Source: Jaltomata sinuosa
Taxonomy: Eukaryota > Streptophyta > Magnoliopsida > Solanales > Solanaceae
Length of the DNA: 64,000 nucleotides
Assembly: GCA_003996215.1 (NCBI GenBank)
Contig: QJPP01007245.1
Location: forward strand, 558,001-622,000
Direction: 5' to 3'
Numbering within the stretch: the stretch's first letter is position 1; the number at the start of each line of letters is the position of its first letter. Of the stretch, positions 59,829-64,000 are shown piece after piece. The notes beneath the pieces are model-generated. The model was not told where the DNA came from and did no database searches. It saw nothing but the letters and a program-made list of their open reading frames with translations. A program made the position numbers and the translations under genes.

Positions 59829-60488
59829 AGAGAGATCAAGTTATCAAAAGATTGTGCCAGCTTGAATGTAGACAATGGTCGGATGCACTAACTGACCCTC
59901 TACCTATCGAGTATGATCCCCATCAGCTCATTCATGTTTCATCCTATCCCATGCCTTCCCGGTTACCCTCTAGCCACGCCTGCTTTATTTGTGATCATGT
60001 TAAAGCTTGTGGAGGATGTATATTTGGCGAAAATTTCACCACCGTAGAAGATTTCCACACTCTACGTGACTTCTACGGGGGTGAAATACTTTTGGGAAGA
60101 CAATTGTTTCGTATTATACCGGAAAAAAGAAAAACGTGGATAGGTAATAGGCTGAAGGAATTAGCAATTATATATATTACTGATCCGGTAGACGGATTCA
60201 TTGTTAAATTTGAAGACCTACAACACGTTTTGGAAGATTTACAAAGGTAATACATTGTTAAATGAATTTTGTATTTGTGTACGAGTTTGTATCTCAAACC
60301 ACTGTTTCTTAATCTTTTTGTTTTTGTTTGTTAACAGTGAAATAGCCGGTCTTGAGAGTCAACTTGAGGCTAGACGAGGCCAACTTGAGCCTAGAGAAGG
60401 CCAAGGCCATTCGCCTCCTAGTACGTCGGATGAATGGGTTAACAATGTGTTGGTTGAGGACGGCAATGATGCTGGCCCATCGTCTTGA
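59829..60488 (+). CDS. unknown protein with CxxC pair (3' exons only)
   Basis: Two exons are supported: 59829-60246 after the acceptor ttgtacag, and 60338-60488 after a tttgttaacag acceptor. They join in phase (AG plus T) and give about 189 residues up to the TGA. The first exon has CFICDHVKACGGCIFGEN, a C-x2-C-x5-C-x2-C pattern that could bind zinc, then RQLFRIIPEKRKTWIGNRLK and DGFIVKFEDLQHVLEDLQR. The second encodes a polar helix (SEIAGLESQLEARRGQLEPR) and a PPSTSDEW-containing acidic end. I do not recognise the family. The upstream exon with the start codon was not found, so it may be a gene fragment. Confidence 0.55.
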
Positions 60489-60530
60489 TGCTGGAAAGTT
60501 CATTCCATTCTTGTTTGATAGATTCATCAA

Positions 60531-60743
60531 CTTGAAGTAGAAATTTTGTTCCAAAATTGAACTAGAAATTTTTCCATTCGAATTTCGAAATGAGTATTGG
60601 TGTTGTGTGCGCAGTAAATTGAGAGATATTTACAATGTATATTTGCACATCAAAATAATAGCCAGACCGAATGAAAGCAGAATGGGCCTTTCCTCTGCCG
60701 AGGACTTCCACGAAATGAAAACTGGTGGAATCGTCGTATGCAA
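60531..60743 (-). repeat. repeat R, copy 3
   Basis: It starts cttgaagtagaaattttgtt, continues tttgcacatcaaaataatag and ends gaaaactggtggaatcgtcg. Compared with copy 1 it lacks about 40 bp between atagcc and gaccgaatg. Confidence 0.75.
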
Positions 60744-61044
60744 AAAAGACTCCATTTTTATGGCTGTTCTTCTTTCAGTTTTTGCCACCATGAAATCCCT
60801 TTTGACTCATCTTCGTCATCCATTACTCTTCCATAGATGTTTCTTGTATTTTTTTTTGGTTTCCATGGGCTTGGAATTTCATTGTCCTCAATCATGCAAA
60901 GCTCTCGGTAGTGGAAACTTCATTCCTTTCTTTACATTTCGGAAAAACAAACTGGCGAGCAATAGATAAACTTTATCAGAGTAAGAGGTTGTAACATGAT
61001 TTTCAAAAAAAAAAAAATGCACCTAGAACATACATAAGCAAACC
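60744..61044 (-). repeat. duplicated 3' flank of F-box pseudogene 3
   Basis: It matches 51285-51647 with an inserted stretch around 60800-60900. It confirms that F-box pseudogenes 1 and 3 derive from one segmental duplication. Confidence 0.75.
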
Positions 61045-62125
61045 CTAAGCAAGTAATTTTGGAGAGATCAAGCTTTCTGTATAAGCGAATCCTTCTTGAA
61101 AAGGATCACATTGAGGCCATGATCCAAAATATAGCCCTTTGGATGTCCTAAATAAAGGACCAAGAGATCTACGCTTCATCCGCAAATCTATATTTCTGTT
61201 TGGCTGAAAAAAGATCGGTATCTCGTGTTGTATACAAATTAGTCCATGATTCTTTGACACCATAGTCTTTCATTACCCATAACTTAAAAGTTCCTTCTCC
61301 TTGATAACTACCAGTAGAATAAAAGCAGAGCAGACCTCCCAATACTGAAACCTCATATTCGAGGTACATCATGCCGTATATATTGCGCATTTGCTCCAGC
61401 AACGGTATCTGTTCGTACACCTCATTTGAAATGTTAAATGAAACAATAGTATAATATAGTGACAAAGCAACCCAATGAAATGCTCCATGTATGAATGCCA
61501 AACAATCTCTACCAGATGGCGCACCAAACGACACAAGGCTAATGCGAAATGAAGGTTTACCAATTCTTTTCCAGGAACCACTTTTCAAAGAGAGAATTTC
61601 ATTGGATACATCGCGACTAACCATATTCACGTCAATCTTAAGAATCTTATAGTCCTCACTAGCTGCATCATATGCTAATCCGCACATACAACCCCTTAGT
61701 GAAAATTGCGAATAGGGAAGTACTATTAATTCTCTTATCGAGGGGTTCCATAGCACACAGTATGCATTGAGTCCATCAGAAGCAATCAGAGAAAACAGCC
61801 CATCACAACAACAATACTTTTTGCAACCCAATGTAGTGTTTAAAGAGCAATCAAGTTTCTGTATACCCTCCGTCAGTTTAACCGGGGATAAAGGACAAGA
61901 ATAGATGAAAAATATACGATCATTGGGGTACTTTTGGAAAATAAGAATTTTTTGGGAATGTTGGTCATTCTTTGCATAATTGAGATGCTTCATCGTAAAG
62001 TAAGGATCACACAAATTAATGTCTTTCAAAACCTTGAAACACGTTTGAAGCGAAGAAGAGACCGCACAGGTAACTTGCTGAGGATGTCCATAATTATTTC
62101 CTCTTGGAATTAAGTGAATTACCAT
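61045..62125 (-). pseudogene. F-box pseudogene 3, compensating frameshifts
   Basis: From the ATG at 62125 the frame is normal for four codons. A 4-base insertion (about 62109-62112) then moves it to another frame, and a 2-base insertion near 62012 restores it at DPYFTMKHLN. The F-box (normally IIMDILSKLPVRSLL) therefore reads as unrelated residues (NNYGHPQQVTCAVSSS) without a stop. The rest matches the family until 61169, where about 28 bases are missing at the FADGEV/LKRRSLG region; the ending ESLISPKLLA is in another frame (61045-61170). No exon 1 is present upstream; homology to pseudogene 1 ends at about 62160. Confidence 0.85.
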
Positions 62126-62374
62126 GCCCTAGATGAGACAAAGGCAAGTGCTTTAGTAGCCAATCTATGAGAATGCTGAGCTTAGACACATGATTTCAAG
62201 TAAGAATGAAAATAATTAGAGACTCCAATTTTACATCCATTGGCTGTTGAGTTATCCTTACGCGAAGTTGCTATGAATCAACCAATAAGCAAGAATTGTC
62301 CTTTTATTCCTTGTTTTCTATTTCCATTTAACTTTTTAGTTTTTTGGCAGCTCTTTGGGGCTGTCATTTCTTAC

Positions 62375-63348
62375 CAGGTAAGTAAATCTGAAGATGACCG
62401 TCTCCACAGACATCAAATCCAACAACAACACCTTCCCACCACCCGTCAGACCACCAAGCATCAACTGCAGCTCCTACTTCAAAAGAGCGGTCAGAAGAAT
62501 CCTCCGGAGGCCGAGGTCGAACTGTGAGGCGTCCTGTGCATCTCATGCCTAATTTATCAGAGCTTGCAACTTTGTAGGAAGGAATCCATTCCTATAAATC
62601 AAGCAAACATGATGAGGAAACAGGGTGAAGCGAGAACATACAAGTCAATATATGAAGTAGATCATAAGTTATAGTATATAAACTTAAGTTATAGTCGCAG
62701 TGGTTAAGGTACCTCGAGCTTCTCAGGACCATCACAATCCTGGATGTCATCATATATAATTTTCAGGCGTTTTTGTGATACCTGTAAGACCTTACACCTG
62801 AACCAGCAACCTCTCATGCCACTATTGTGGCAAAGAACCTCCAAGTTGTCACCAACTTCAAAAGACAGCTTACATTGAGGCTCAACAAGCTGAATTCCAA
62901 CCGGTCCTACGCTTGGAAAATTTTTATTTTCAACTTCGGGTAAGTTGGTGGTTTGGCTTTTGTTATCTGGTTACCAGGAATTAACTTCAGTAAATGTAGT
63001 TAAGAAAAGTTGAAACTAATATAAAAGAAGTGATCAACATATTTGAGACCTCATCAACTACGTGACCAGCCATTAAAGCACGTCTCCTTTCACTTCTCGG
63101 GGTATCTACAAGATAAAGTGATCAAAAAGATGTATTTGCTTCACCAAAAAGTACACTTGTGCAATTGGATTGATAACATATAAATCAATTGCACAAATTA
63201 CACTAGTAATTATTGCAAAGTGGTAGAGGGTATACCAGTGTGTGATAAAGAGACAGTGTATTTTGCAAACTTCTGGAATTTGGAAAAGAACATAAGCTTC
63301 AAATCTGTCATGTACATATAACCATCAAGAAGAACAAAGAATTCGTTG
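62375..63348 (-). CDS. Agenet (Tudor-like) domain protein, partial
   Basis: Four exons are supported, in order of translation: 63348-63236, one from 63105 to about 63050, 62966-62713 and 62591-62375. The third encodes LSFEVGDNLEVLCHNSGMRG followed by CWFRCKVLQVSQKRLKIIYD, and the fourth DRSFEVGAAVDAWWSDGWWE followed by GVVVGFDVCGDGHLQIYLP: two Agenet/Tudor-like modules as found in plant chromatin-associated proteins that bind methylated histones. The donor of the second exon is uncertain. The gene's 5' end lies beyond the window. After 62375 (a phase-1 donor) no further exon was found before F-box pseudogene 3. Family members usually continue after the second module, so the gene may be truncated. 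Confidence 0.72.
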
Positions 63349-63931
63349 CTGAAATATGGCAACAATATTATGATAAATGATCAAACCAAAGGCTAGTATA
63401 AATTATCCCGAGCTATAATTAGAGGACTTAATTCCACAATGTTCAGCCGCTGGCCTACATTTCCTTACAGAAAATCTACTCTAAGAGCCCGTTTAAATTT
63501 TACTTAAAGGTACATGAACATCAAAGAACAACACAGAACATATACACCAATGTCAATTAAATGCAAAGCATACAGAGGAAGTTGAAAAATGCACCAACAT
63601 TAATAAGATTACCAAATATGCATGATATTAAAAAGAAGATCCAAACTGCAAATTCAACACAATAGATCTTTGCAACATCGAGACATAAAATAAAAATAAA
63701 AGAGAAAAGGTTTATTGTTCAAGTGAAATTCTAAAATGGTGTAAGAAGCAAAGGGCAGACTAGTACTGATAACCTAGGTCTATAATAGATTCGACCCTAT
63801 TTGGAAATGCAACAGATCACAGCCAAACAGCACCAAGATCACAATCAGACATTTTGTGACCTCATTATCATTACCCTTTTGAGAAGGATGACTTCATTAT
63901 TCGTTGAATGCTATTTTAAACACCCCCATTG
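63349..63931 (-). other. probable intron or 5' part of the Agenet gene
   Basis: AT-rich DNA with no exon that I can support. Confidence 0.35.
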
Positions 63932-64000
63932 CAACAACAACAACTTACCCAGTGTAATCCCACACCGCCCTTAACTCTACCTCATAAAGATAGAGAGACT
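63932..64000 (+). mobile_element. SINE, cut by the window end
   Basis: It starts caacaacaacaacttaccca and continues gtgtaatcccacaccgccct and agatagagagact. The remainder lies outside the window. Confidence 0.75.

Overview
The window is nuclear DNA of a flowering plant. It is AT-rich, has GT-AG introns of 74 bp to about 1.1 kb, and carries plant-only families: FBA-type F-box, PLS-type PPR, CASP-like and X8/CBM43. It also contains the CAACAACAACA-headed SINE and an Au-like SINE seen in Solanaceae. Solanaceae is the best guess, possibly Solanum; the species cannot be fixed from sequence alone. Exon joins were worked out by hand from splice signals, reading phase and paralogue comparison. No transcript was available.

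Left part (1-9.9 kb): decayed F-box relics, one complete three-exon F-box gene (3887-5899), an F-box pseudogene behind it, a SINE, and a hAT-type MITE with an intact 8-bp target duplication. Next come an intronless PPR gene (9926-11464, minus) and a small secreted X8-domain gene (13278-14894) with a long-TIR element in its second intron. A tandem-repeat block at 15.76-20.19 kb has about 18 units of one ~178-bp satellite subfamily flanked on both sides by units of a related subfamily.

Middle (20-37 kb): gene-poor, with a Stowaway-like MITE, then a CASP-like gene of the CASPL2B type with a minisatellite in intron 1 (24526-27202), a RAMP4/SERP-type ER protein gene whose first coding exon is only the start codon (28208-29807), a five-exon coiled-coil protein gene (30898-34487, minus), and a 1.1-kb element with long terminal inverted repeats.

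Right part (37-64 kb): two tandem four-exon genes with a cystatin-like region, a divergent papain-like protease gene without a propeptide, and a third cystatin-like copy that is 5'-truncated and inverted. Nested TIR elements fill 47.6-50.4 kb. A minus-strand F-box cluster follows at 51.6-62.1 kb: one intact gene (56796-58913) and three pseudogenes at different stages of decay. Inside this cluster lies a plus-strand gene of unknown family with a CxxC pair. The last feature is the 3' part of an Agenet-domain gene that stops abruptly beside an F-box duplication breakpoint.

The genes do not form an operon or one pathway. The theme is local duplication and decay: F-box copies share an exon-1 lysine tract coded by an AAG microsatellite and a common splice-phase pattern, and cystatin-like copies flank a papain-like gene.
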